Source: an uncultured Pelosinus sp.
Lineage (GTDB): Bacteria > Bacillota > Negativicutes > Sporomusales > Acetonemataceae
Direction: 5' to 3'
DNA length: 24,114 bases
NCBI GenBank assembly: GCA_900542835.1
Contig: UQPB01000046.1
Coordinates: 1-24,114 of the forward strand
This document shows positions 6,814-15,800 of the stretch, in pieces. How positions within the stretch are numbered: the first letter of the stretch is position 1; each line of letters starts with the position of its first letter. The position numbers were made by a program, and so were the translations under genes. A model generated the notes under the pieces. That model saw nothing but the letters and a program-made list of their open reading frames with translations. It was not told the DNA's origin and ran no database searches.

Positions 6814-8400
6814 ATGCGATTTAGCAAGAGTTCAATTTTGGTCTTGCTGGTTTTTGCCTGTATGGCTGTCGCCGGCTGCGGCGACAGCGGCCGGCAAATG
6901 ACCCAGAGCCGGCAGCTCATATACGCCAGCACGAAAGATATCCGCGATATCAATCCTCATCTGTACAGCGGCGAAATGGCGGCCCAGAACATGGTCTTTG
7001 AGTCGCTGGTCATTAATACCGACAAAGGAGTTGCGCCTTGGCTGGCGGAAAGCTGGGACTTATCCGCAGACGGCAAAACGTATACCTTCCATTTGCGTAA
7101 AGACGTTGTTTTTACTGACGGTACTCCCTTTGATGCCGAGGCGGTTAAACGAAATATCGAAGCGATCCTTGCCAATAAGCCGCGTCATGCCTGGCTGGAA
7201 CTGGTCAATCAGATTGAGCGGGGCGAAGTGGTTGATCGCTACACCTATAAGCTGCTGCTAAAGCAGCCATACTACCCGGCCCTGATCGAGCTGGGGTTAA
7301 CCCGTCCATTCCGGTTTATTTCCCCCAAGAGTTTTGTAAACGGTGGCACGCAAAACGGCGTAGCCGGCTACGCCGGCACCGGCCCGTGGATTCTCAGCGA
7401 GCATAAGCAAAATCAGTACGCTGTCTTTACCGCCAATAACCGGTACTGGGGCGCAAAGCCGAAGCTGGAGTCAGTCAAGTGGCGGGTTATGCCGGATCAC
7501 CAGACGATATTGCTGGCGCTGCAAAAAGGCGAGATTCATCTGCTGTTTGGCGCGGACGGCGACATGATTAATCTTGACGCGTTTAAGGCTCTGCAGCAGG
7601 CGGGAAAATATAAGGCCGAACTGAGCAGCCCGGTCGCCTCGCGGGCAATTCTGCTCAATTCCCGCCGGCCGGTTACCGCCGACAGGCGGGTAAGGGAAGC
7701 GTTTCAATACGCGGTCAATAAACAGGCTATTGTTGACGGTATTCTCAACGGCTCTGAGTCTGCAGCCGATACGCTGCTGTCGCCAACAGTGCCGTACTGC
7801 GATGTCGCGTTGACTGCGCGCCGCTATGACCCGGAGAAGGCGCGGCAACTGCTGACGGCGGCCGGATGGATTCCCGAAAACGACGGCTATCGCGTCAAGG
7901 ATGGTCAGCAGTGTGAAGTTACCCTGTATTTTAATTCCAATAACGCCCAGGAACGGACGATCAGCGAATATATGCAGGCTGATTTAAAAGCCGTCGGCGT
8001 CAGGCTGAACATTGTCGGCGAGGAAAAACAGGCGTTCCTTGACCGCCAGAAAAGCGGCCAGTTTGATTTGCAGTATTCCCTGTCCTGGGGTACGCCTTAT
8101 GATCCGCAATCCTATATTTCCTCCTGGCGGATTCCGGCGCACGGTGATTATCAGGCCCAGCTCGGTCTGGAGCGCAAGAACTGGCTGGACGCGACGGCCG
8201 GAAAAATTCTGGTTGAATATGATCAGGCCAAACGGCAAAAAATGTATGATGAACTCTTAACCTATATTCATGAGGAGCAGGTTTATCTGCCGCTGAGCTA
8301 CTCCCGGACAAAAGCGGTATATGTCCCGGCGCTGAAAGGGGTAAGCTTTAATCCTTCCCAGTATGAAATCGCTTTTGAAAAAATGTATTTTGATGATTAA
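6814..8400 (+). CDS. NikA-like nickel/metallophore ABC transporter substrate-binding lipoprotein
   Basis: A 528-residue extracytoplasmic solute-binding protein of family 5 (SBP_bac_5). The N-terminus is a lipoprotein signal: a hydrophobic stretch and lipobox VAGC with lipidated Cys22. The mature part opens with RDINPHLYSGEMAAQNMVFE, which resembles the NikA/CntA subgroup rather than OppA. Other typical segments are LAESWDLSADGKTYTFHLRK and GTPFDAEAVKRNIEA. ATG 6814 is preceded by GAGGGGG at 6800-6806. It is the second gene of an operon with the methyltransferase. The usual permease and ATPase genes (nikBCDE) do not follow: the next 300 bases are repeat sequence and then copA. It therefore either serves a transporter encoded elsewhere or is the remnant of a longer operon. 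Ni2+ as ligand is inferred from similarity; a dipeptide ligand is possible. Confidence 0.85.
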   Translation: MRFSKSSILVLLVFACMAVAGCGDSGRQMTQSRQLIYASTKDIRDINPHLYSGEMAAQNMVFESLVINTDKGVAPWLAESWDLSADGKTYTFHLRKDVVFTDGTPFDAEAVKRNIEAILANKPRHAWLELVNQIERGEVVDRYTYKLLLKQPYYPALIELGLTRPFRFISPKSFVNGGTQNGVAGYAGTGPWILSEHKQNQYAVFTANNRYWGAKPKLESVKWRVMPDHQTILLALQKGEIHLLFGADGDMINLDAFKALQQAGKYKAELSSPVASRAILLNSRRPVTADRRVREAFQYAVNKQAIVDGILNGSESAADTLLSPTVPYCDVALTARRYDPEKARQLLTAAGWIPENDGYRVKDGQQCEVTLYFNSNNAQERTISEYMQADLKAVGVRLNIVGEEKQAFLDRQKSGQFDLQYSLSWGTPYDPQSYISSWRIPAHGDYQAQLGLERKNWLDATAGKILVEYDQAKRQKMYDELLTYIHEEQVYLPLSYSRTKAVYVPALKGVSFNPSQYEIAFEKMYFDD

Positions 8401-8449
8401 GGCGCGGAATTGTGGGGTGTCGCAAAAGTCCGGCATGCGAGGGCAAGTT

Positions 8450-8640
8450 GGCCCCAAAGACGGGTAAAGCAGCAAGCTGCCGCCGTGAGGGAGGAAAAGG
8501 CAAAGAGCGAGAGAACGATTCCACGGAGGATAGAGGATACACGGAGGTTAAGTGAAAAATTTTATTACTATGCCATAAGCCTCTGTGCACCTCAACATCC
8601 TCGGTGTCCTCCGTGAAAACTCCGTGTCCTCCGTGGTTGG
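8450..8640 (+). repeat. Composite interspersed repeat with an inverted CACGGAGG element
   Basis: CCACGGAGGA (8521-8530) pairs with TCCTCCGTGG (8627-8636), and CACGGAGG (8540-8547) pairs with CCTCCGTG (8608-8615). The two arms enclose about 60 AT-rich bases, so the element is a long imperfect hairpin. Its left flank, with GGGAGGAAAAGGCAAAGAG (8490-8508) and GAACGATTCCACGGAGGA (8513-8530), is shared with 23776-23808. The stretch from 8401 to 8695 holds no gene; the small open frames here run through the repeat. Confidence 0.75.
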
Positions 8641-8695
8641 TCATCCTTGGATGCAGGGAGGCGGGGAAGCTTCTCTGCTTTTTTGGTGGCAGCTG

Positions 8696-8751
8696 TTGAC
8701 GGCTGGACGGTGACGGCGTATACTAATGATATACGGTACGGGGGTATGGTA
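8696..8751 (+). promoter_or_regulatory. copA promoter with CsoR-like operator
   Basis: The -35 is TTGACG (8696-8701), the spacer is 17 bases, and the -10 is TATACT (8719-8724). TACGGGGGTATGGTA (8737-8751) covers the expected start of transcription. It resembles the CsoR operator of Bacillus copZA (CTACGGGGGTATGGTA as I recall it) and matches the element at 3972-3986 at 12 of 15 bases. CsoR from this window is the obvious repressor, with Cu(I) as inducer. Confidence 0.83.
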
Positions 8752-8803
8752 ATTAGACGTAAAAATCCGGCAGTACCGCCTCCGTTAAAAGGAAGTGAGC
8801 GCA

Positions 8804-11224
8804 ATGACAGACACAACAGCGGCCAGACGATCGGTTCAGTTGAAAATTGCCGGCATGACTTGCGCGGCCTGCGCCGCCCGCATTGAAAAGGGGCTGGGCA
8901 AGCTGCCGGGCGTCGAGACGGCGTCGGTGAATTTTGCCGCCGAAAAAGCGGCCGTTACCTATGATCCGGACCAAGTGGGACTGCGCGAGCTGGCGGCAAA
9001 GGTGGAGGCGCTCGGCTATCAGCTGATTGCCGACCGGGCGGAATTCGCTCTGTCCGGCATGAGCTGCGCGGCCTGCGCCGCCCGTATTGAAAAGGGGCTG
9101 AACGGCTTGCCCGGCGTCTATCGGGCCAGCGTTAATTTTGCGGCGGAAAAAGCGGTGCTGGATTATCAGGCGGACGAGCTGACAATCGCGCAGGTACAGG
9201 AGAAGGTGAAGAAGCTGGGCTTTGAAGCCCACAATATTGCCGATGCCGCTGAGATGGATCGTGACAAGCAAGTGCGCGAGGCCGAAATCAGCAGCCAGCG
9301 GCGGCGGTTTTTTCTGGCGGCCGCTCTGTCCTTGCCATTGCTGCTGGGGATGATCCTGCACTCCGCCGGTGTCCTGCACGACTTAGCCGCGCTGCTGATG
9401 CATCCCTATCTGCAATTTGTCCTGGCGACGCCGGTGCAGTTTATTGCCGGCTGGCCGTTCTACCGCGGCGCTTACGCCGCCCTGAAGAACGGCAGCGCCA
9501 ATATGGATGTGCTGGTGGTGCTGGGAACGTCGGCTGCTTATTTGTTCAGCATTGCCAATATGCTCGCCGGCGATCCGCATTTGTACTTTGAAACGTCGGC
9601 CATTTTGATTACCCTGATTATTCTCGGCAAGCTGCTGGAGGCTACCGCCAAGGGGCGGACCTCGGAAGCGCTGAAAGCGCTGATGGGTTTGCAGGCCAAA
9701 ACAGCCCGGATCGTGCGCAACGGGGAAGAAACGGATATCGCGGTAGAGACGGTTCAGGTCGGCGACATCATCATTGTGCGTCCCGGCGAGAAAGTGCCGG
9801 TCGACGGCATCATTGTCGAGGGCGCTTCGACACTGGATGAATCGATGCTGACCGGTGAAAGCATTCCTGTCGATAAGAAGGCCGGCGATACGGTTGTCGG
9901 CGCGACGATCAATAAGCTGGGCGCTTTCAAGTTCCAGGCGACCAAAGTCGGTAAGGACACCGCGCTGGCGCAGATTGTCCGCATTGTCGAAGCTGCCCAG
10001 GGGTCAAAAGCACCGATTCAGCGCTTTGCCGACGTGGTTTCCGGTTATTTCGTGCCGATCGTTGTCGGCATTGCCGTGCTGACTTTCGCCGGCTGGTACT
10101 TTATTTTTGATCCCGGCAATTTCACCCGCGCCCTGATCAACTTTACGGCGGTCATGGTGATTGCCTGCCCCTGCGCCCTGGGCCTGGCGACGCCGACCTC
10201 GATCATGGTCGGCACCGGCAAGGGTGCCGAGCACGGCATATTGATCCGCAGCGCGGAACATCTGGAAAATGCCCACCGTCTCACCACGGTTGTTCTGGAT
10301 AAAACGGGAACAATTACCAAAGGCCAGCCGGAAATGACCGATATTGTGCCGCTGGGGTCCCTGTCGGCGTCAGAACTGCTGCAACTGACGGCGCAGGCGG
10401 AGAAACAGTCTGAACATCCGCTGGCGGAAGCCATTGTCCGCTATGGCCAGGCCCAAGGCCTGGCGCTGGCTGACCCTGACGAATTTGCCGCCATCCCCGG
10501 CCACGGTGTCAGTGCTGTTGTCGGCGGCAGGCGGGTGCTGGCCGGTACGCGCAAGCTGCTGCGGGAAAATGCGATTGCGGTTGAGCCGGCGCTTGCCGCG
10601 GTCGAACAGCTCGAGCAGCAGGGGAAAACCGTCATGCTGGTCGCGGTGGAGCAGCAGTTGGCCGGTCTGGTCGCTGTCGCCGACACCGTAAAGCCGCAAT
10701 CGGCCCGGGCAGTTGCCGCGCTGCGGCAGCTGGGACTGGAGGTCTGGATGATCACCGGCGATAATGAGCGGGCGGCAAAAGCCATCGCTGCCAGTGTTGG
10801 TATTGATAATGTACTGGCAGAGGTGCTGCCTGAGCATAAGGCGGAAAAGATCGCCTCCCTTAAACAGGAAGGCAAGGTTGTCGGCATGGTGGGAGACGGC
10901 ATTAACGATGCGCCGGCCCTGGCGACAGCGGATGTTGGCTTTGCCATCGGCAGCGGCGCCGACGTGGCGATCGAGGCCGCCGACATTACCCTGATGAGCG
11001 GTGATTTGAACGGCATTGTCGCTGCAATCCAACTGAGCAAGGCGACAATGCGCAACATTAAGGAAAATTTGTTCTGGGCCTTGTTTTATAATTCGATCGG
11101 CATCCCGGTTGCCGCCGCCGGTTATTTATCGCCGGTTCTGGCCGGCGCGGCAATGGCCTTCAGTTCGATTTCAGTTGTTTTGAATGCGCTGCGTCTGAAA
11201 CGGTTTGCACCGGAAAAAAATTAA
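8804..11224 (+). CDS. copA: Cu(I)-exporting P1B-type ATPase CopA
   Basis: An 806-residue inner-membrane copper pump. Two N-terminal HMA domains carry GMTCAACAARIEKG (C20, C23) and GMSCAACAARIEKG (C88, C91). The P1B core follows: TGES actuator loop, membrane CPC motif (C455-P-C457 in VIACPCALGLATPTS), phosphorylation motif DKTGTIT (D499), SEHPLAEA in the nucleotide-binding domain and GDGINDAPAL near residue 697. The last helices end with MAFSSISVVLNALRL, the MxxSS ligand motif of Cu(I) ATPases. ATG 8804 has AAAAGGAAG about 8 bases upstream; the in-frame GTG at 8795 lies inside that site. It is a single-gene transcript, closed by the terminator at 11267. It works with CopZ (donor) and CsoR (regulator). 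All catalytic residues are intact. Confidence 0.97.
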   Translation: MTDTTAARRSVQLKIAGMTCAACAARIEKGLGKLPGVETASVNFAAEKAAVTYDPDQVGLRELAAKVEALGYQLIADRAEFALSGMSCAACAARIEKGLNGLPGVYRASVNFAAEKAVLDYQADELTIAQVQEKVKKLGFEAHNIADAAEMDRDKQVREAEISSQRRRFFLAAALSLPLLLGMILHSAGVLHDLAALLMHPYLQFVLATPVQFIAGWPFYRGAYAALKNGSANMDVLVVLGTSAAYLFSIANMLAGDPHLYFETSAILITLIILGKLLEATAKGRTSEALKALMGLQAKTARIVRNGEETDIAVETVQVGDIIIVRPGEKVPVDGIIVEGASTLDESMLTGESIPVDKKAGDTVVGATINKLGAFKFQATKVGKDTALAQIVRIVEAAQGSKAPIQRFADVVSGYFVPIVVGIAVLTFAGWYFIFDPGNFTRALINFTAVMVIACPCALGLATPTSIMVGTGKGAEHGILIRSAEHLENAHRLTTVVLDKTGTITKGQPEMTDIVPLGSLSASELLQLTAQAEKQSEHPLAEAIVRYGQAQGLALADPDEFAAIPGHGVSAVVGGRRVLAGTRKLLRENAIAVEPALAAVEQLEQQGKTVMLVAVEQQLAGLVAVADTVKPQSARAVAALRQLGLEVWMITGDNERAAKAIAASVGIDNVLAEVLPEHKAEKIASLKQEGKVVGMVGDGINDAPALATADVGFAIGSGADVAIEAADITLMSGDLNGIVAAIQLSKATMRNIKENLFWALFYNSIGIPVAAAGYLSPVLAGAAMAFSSISVVLNALRLKRFAPEKN

Positions 11225-11266
11225 TATCATTTTCCCCACAGACTGATGTTTGTTCATGCAAAAAAG

Positions 11267-11315
11267 GGCCGTCAAAACGATTTATCAAAAAACGTTTTGA
11301 CGGCCTCGTTTTTTT
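11267..11315 (+). terminator. Rho-independent terminator after copA
   Basis: A perfect 13-bp stem, GGCCGTCAAAACG (11267-11279) and CGTTTTGACGGCC (11293-11305), followed by a seven-T tract (11309-11315). It separates the copper region from the RTX island. From 11316 to 11412 the sequence turns AT-rich and shows no convincing promoter, although TTGAAA at 11342 could be a weak -35. Confidence 0.95.
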
Positions 11316-11412
11316 GTGGAATTAATGATACAACTATTGTGTTGAAAAAGAAGAATTTTGTCGGAAAATGTTTACGTGATTTTTATGGAAAAGACAAGGA
11401 GATTTCCTGCAA

Positions 11413-11787
11413 GTGACGAAACCAAATTTAAACAATATTTGTAAAATATTGCTGAATAGTCGGAAAAAATGGAGTGAAGCTTTTGGGGAACAACGTCGCG
11501 TTTATACAATTATAAGTATTTTTGCAGTTCTAATTGTATCATTTATGGCAGACATGGTGAGAAAACATAGTTCCAAATGGCAAGAAATTTTTTGTCAATG
11601 GAGATGACTTTCGTACCTATAACCTTTGTCATAATGCTAATACTTGAGGGGCTATTAATTGCTTAACTGGTTCTGTAAAAAAGACAGTAATTTAGGCTGA
11701 AAAACAGTATTTAGATCTAATTTATTGGACAATTAATGCCGTATCTAATGCAGCAATACTTGGACGATTATTTGGAGGAGGAGTCTG
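11413..11787 (+). pseudogene. Degraded small gene upstream of the CPBP protease gene
   Basis: A GTG at 11413 with AAGGAG 11 bases upstream opens a 64-codon frame with one hydrophobic segment (TIISIFAVLIVSFMADM). It runs out at 11607. The +1 frame becomes protein-like from about 11576 (NGKKFFVNGDDFRTYN) and continues to 11788, interrupted by a TGA at 11645-11647 and a TAG at 11693-11695. Its last part reads YLDLIYWTINAVSNAAILGR and ends in LFGGGV. Its final TGA overlaps the ATG of the next gene as TGATG, the usual layout of a translationally coupled operon gene. I read this as one ancestral gene broken by a frameshift and two stops. I do not recognise the family. A sequencing error cannot explain all three lesions. 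The alternative is a genuine short membrane peptide followed by non-coding sequence. Confidence 0.45.
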
Positions 11788-12813
11788 ATGTTTCCCTGGT
11801 TGCGATTCGGCAAGAGACTTGATGCCGGCATACAAAGCTATAGTAATGGGTTATTTGAACAGGCGCGCGCGCATTTTGAAAATGCGCTGGTGATTAACCC
11901 CGGTGATTTTGTGGCTAATTTCTGGCTGCTGCGGGTGCATACCCGGCTGCGGAATCAGCAAGAGATACAGTGGTATGCGGCCAAGTGCAGCGAGCTAAGG
12001 CCGGATTTAAGCGAAGTGGTTGACTGCTGGCTGGAGCAATCCGCGAATACGCTTACAACTGAGGCCTGGGCCGAACTGGATATGGCTGTTGATCAGAGGA
12101 TCAGGGACTACCAAAAGAACCGGCGCTATGTCAAGAAGGATATTGTGACAATCCTGTTGATTTTGCTGGGGATTTTCGTCGGATCTGTGGCGTTTGTCGG
12201 GAGTTTAATGGTCTTTAATAAATCTTTTTTTTATATGATAAAACAGTCATTTACTTTACGGTTGACTTATGAAGATATCCTCTGCGCACCGTTTGTAGTT
12301 TATTATTGTCGTAAACCTAAACTAATTCAAAACGTTTGGCTACAAATTCGAGAGGCAAGAGGGATACTGAAAGACATAAATTTTCGTCGATGGATAATGT
12401 TCATTTTCTTTTTCAAGATCATAGCGGGCATTATTGTTATCTCTATTGTCATATTTACTGATAATGCTGCATTAAATGCCGTATTACAAACTAATGTAAT
12501 ATATCTTGATCCCTTAGTAATCATCAGTGCCGTTGTTACCGCTCCGATTGCTGAAGAAGTGTTTTATCGCGGCATCGTCTTCCAATATCTGAAACTGTTT
12601 AGCAGGAGGGGGGCCTATATCGGAAGTTCATTGCTTTTTTTTGTTGATCATGGCTTGGAGGCTAATAACTTTCAATTTTTTATGGGTATTTTTCTAGCGT
12701 ATTTATATGAGCGATATAACACGTTAGCCGCTCCGATTATCATGCATAGTATTTATAATACCGTCCTACCTATATTTGTGATTATCTACTTTAGACTAAT
12801 ACCATTACTTTAA
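11788..12813 (+). CDS. TPR-CPBP family intramembrane metalloprotease (Abi domain)
   Basis: A 341-residue two-part protein. Residues 1-110 are soluble and helical with a TPR-like unit (GIQSYSNGLFEQARAHFENA, followed by LVINPGDFVANFWLL). Residues 120-341 are a multi-pass membrane domain with the CPBP/CAAX-protease-like motifs: EEVFYR (E256, E257, R261), FFVDH (H288) and HSIYN (H320, N324). All expected catalytic positions are present, so it is probably active. ATG 11788 follows GGAGGAGGAG. The RTX gene starts 18 bases after its stop, so they share a transcript. CPBP proteins often serve as bacteriocin immunity factors or process exported peptides; either role towards the RTX protein is possible here, and both are inference. 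The second half is AT-rich compared with the flanking genes. Confidence 0.85.
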   Translation: MFPWLRFGKRLDAGIQSYSNGLFEQARAHFENALVINPGDFVANFWLLRVHTRLRNQQEIQWYAAKCSELRPDLSEVVDCWLEQSANTLTTEAWAELDMAVDQRIRDYQKNRRYVKKDIVTILLILLGIFVGSVAFVGSLMVFNKSFFYMIKQSFTLRLTYEDILCAPFVVYYCRKPKLIQNVWLQIREARGILKDINFRRWIMFIFFFKIIAGIIVISIVIFTDNAALNAVLQTNVIYLDPLVIISAVVTAPIAEEVFYRGIVFQYLKLFSRRGAYIGSSLLFFVDHGLEANNFQFFMGIFLAYLYERYNTLAAPIIMHSIYNTVLPIFVIIYFRLIPLL

Positions 12814-12831
12814 TGTTGGGAGTGATTGGAA

Positions 12832-15800
12832 ATGAGTGACTCTGAACAGGATTTTCAAAGAGAGCTTTGGAAGAAGAGATTTTCCGATTTAACTGGCAAA
12901 TTAGTAAGTTTGCCAACTACAACAGCAATAGCGGCTTTGGTAGGGCTCGGTTATCTTAACTTGAGCAAGCCATCGGATCTGGTAATTGCAAGTGCACTGA
13001 TAGGGGAAGCATCTTTAAAAGAGTATGTTGTTAAATCAGCGGTTGAGGGAAGAATGCGGAGTTCAACTGATTTTCTTCTGGATGTTTTATCAAACCTCCA
13101 GAAGGTAGCGGGAGGGTGGAAATTTAATTCGGCTGTACTAACACTTGAAACAGTGGAAAGACTAAAATCTCTTTATGATTTATATGGCTCTGATGAAGGT
13201 GAGTCAGATGGCTCAGAAGGTACAGGAAGTCCTTTTGGGAACTATGATCCCTGGGACGGTGCCTCCGATCAATTTTCTCCTATTGTCATCGACTTAGACG
13301 GGGATGGAATCGAGACCGTCGGCAGAGAGATGGGCGCCTACTTTGACCACGATGTCAGCGGCTTTGCGGAAAGTACCGGCTGGGTTAGCGGCGATGACGG
13401 GATTTTAACTCTTGACCGTAACGGTGATGGAATCGTCAATGATGGCACCGAACTGTTCGGCAATAATACTAGGCTGTCCAACGGGACGAACGCTGTTGAC
13501 GGCTTTCAGGCGCTATCCGAGTTGGATGATAATGCCGATGGCTGGATCGATGCTTTGGACGCTGCCTACACTCAGTTGCGCGTATGGCAAGATGTTGATG
13601 GTGACGGTTATTCCGGTATGGAGGAACTGCTTTCGTTAGAGGCGGCAGGCATTAAAGCTTTGCAAACCGCTGGAACCAAAGTCAATAATAATGATGCTTA
13701 TGGCAATACCGAAATCATTGCTGGCTGCTATGAGAAACTAGATGGAACGATAGCTAAAATGTCAGACTATAATTTTGCTGTTAATACTACCCACAGCGTT
13801 TCCAATGTCGGAAATGTAGTAGAGATTACCGAATCAATAAAATCTTTACCTTATTTGCAGGGATTTGGCAATGTGGACGACTTGTGGCAGGCTGTAGCTA
13901 AAGATAGCAGTGGGCAGCTGACTGAATTAGTACAAGCCTTCATTGCGGAGCCAGATCCCGCAAACCGTGGCGATATCTTAGATCAACTGCTGGCAAAATG
14001 GTCGGGCAGTGAGAACGTTGCGCCGGGGAGTCGCGGCAGTTATGTAAATGCTATACAATTATCGACACTGGAGAAGTTTTTCGGGCAAAGATTTCTCCAG
14101 CAAGGCACACAACCAAATCCCGGATCACAAGCGGCAACTACACTAAATAAAGTGTATCAGGATGTAAAAGAGTACTACTATATCCGTTTACTAATGCAAA
14201 CCACGTATGCAGAATGGATGGAAGACATCCAATTTAGCTGGAATGATACAACGAATACAGTCTGTGATAACCTAACACGAATGGAGACTCGAATCGAAGA
14301 GCTGCTAGCTGTTGATTATGATAGTGCATTGAGTCAAGTAGCAGAGTTTGGCCGAATAGTAAAAGGATTGGGATTGGACCAAAATCTATCTGATTACAGC
14401 CGGTTTAAAGATGCTCTAGGTGAAAAAGATTTATCTTTAAAAATTGCATTAGAAAATCGGGTCCTATTTGGAAGCGAGAAAATTGACACTCTTTATGGAA
14501 CAACAGGAGGGGAGGCTATCTTTGGCAGAACGGGTAATGATGTTTTGTACGGAGAAAATGGGAATGATCATCTAGATGGGGGTGTGGGAAATGACTATTT
14601 GGAGGGAGGCGCCGGCGACGACACCTACTACTGGGATAAAGGTTTTGGTAACGATACAATTAATAATTCGGTTCGTCATTTTTGGTATGGGTATCTTGAC
14701 CCGGGCAGTGACCGGGTTGTATTGGGCAAAGGCGTAAATTCAGACGCAATAGGATGGACGCAGCAAGAGAGCAATGTGATTCTGACGCTAAAGGCGACTG
14801 GAGAAACGCTGACATTTAAAAACTGGTTCGTTAACAAGCATAACCGGGTAAAGACGGTACACTTTGCTGACGGAACGGCTTTGACAGCTGATGAGATCGA
14901 CGAACTGGCGCAGGTTACTGGAACCGGTGGCAATGATACGCTTGCAGGCAGTGATTATCGTTACGACAGGCTTTATGGCTATGCGGGAAAGGATACGCTA
15001 TACGGCTATGCGGGAGATGATCGCCTGGAGGGAGGAGCGGGCGATGATGCTCTTTATGGAGGCAGCGGCAACGACCTTCTGGATGGAGGTGACGGCGACG
15101 ACTATCTGGAAGGAGGAGCCGGCGACGATAGCTATCGTTGGGGCAAAGGTTCGGGCAATGATACGATCAATAATAGCGTTTTACAGTACGGCAGCCATGG
15201 CAATTATATAGAATCCGGCAATGATGAGGTTGTGTTAGGGGAAGAGGTCAGTCCGGAAGCGGTAGCGTGGAAGCAGCATGAGAGCAGTGTGGTTCTGACA
15301 TTGAAGGAAACGGGAGAGACGTTGACATTCCAGAATTGGTTCGTCAATCCGCTAAGCCGGGTGAAGACGGTGCGCTTCGCCGACGGAACCGTTCTGACAG
15401 CTGATGAAATCGATGAACTGGCGCAGATTACCGGGAGTGGCGGCGATGATACGCTTAACGGCAGCGATTATCGTTATGACAGGCTTTACGGCTATGCGGG
15501 GAACGACGCGTTGTATGGCTATGCGGGAGACGACAGCTTAGAGGGCGGAGCGGGCAATGATGCTCTTTATGGAGGCGCCGGCAACGACCGACTGGACGGC
15601 GGCGAGGGCAACGACTACCTGGAAGGAGGCGCTGGCGACGACACCTACTGCTGGGGAGAAGGGGCGGGCAATGATACGATAAACAATGCCGTCCTGACGA
15701 AAGGAACTTCTGGCGATTATATGGAATCCGGCAGCGACCAGGTGCTGCTAGGTGCAGGAATATGCGCAGAAGCAGTAGCATGGAGCCAAAATGGAGACGA

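Noticed and set aside
8410..8616. 68-codon open frame after nikA
   Set aside because: It lies across the composite repeat and its inverted CACGGAGG units, and its amino acid sequence just follows the repeat.
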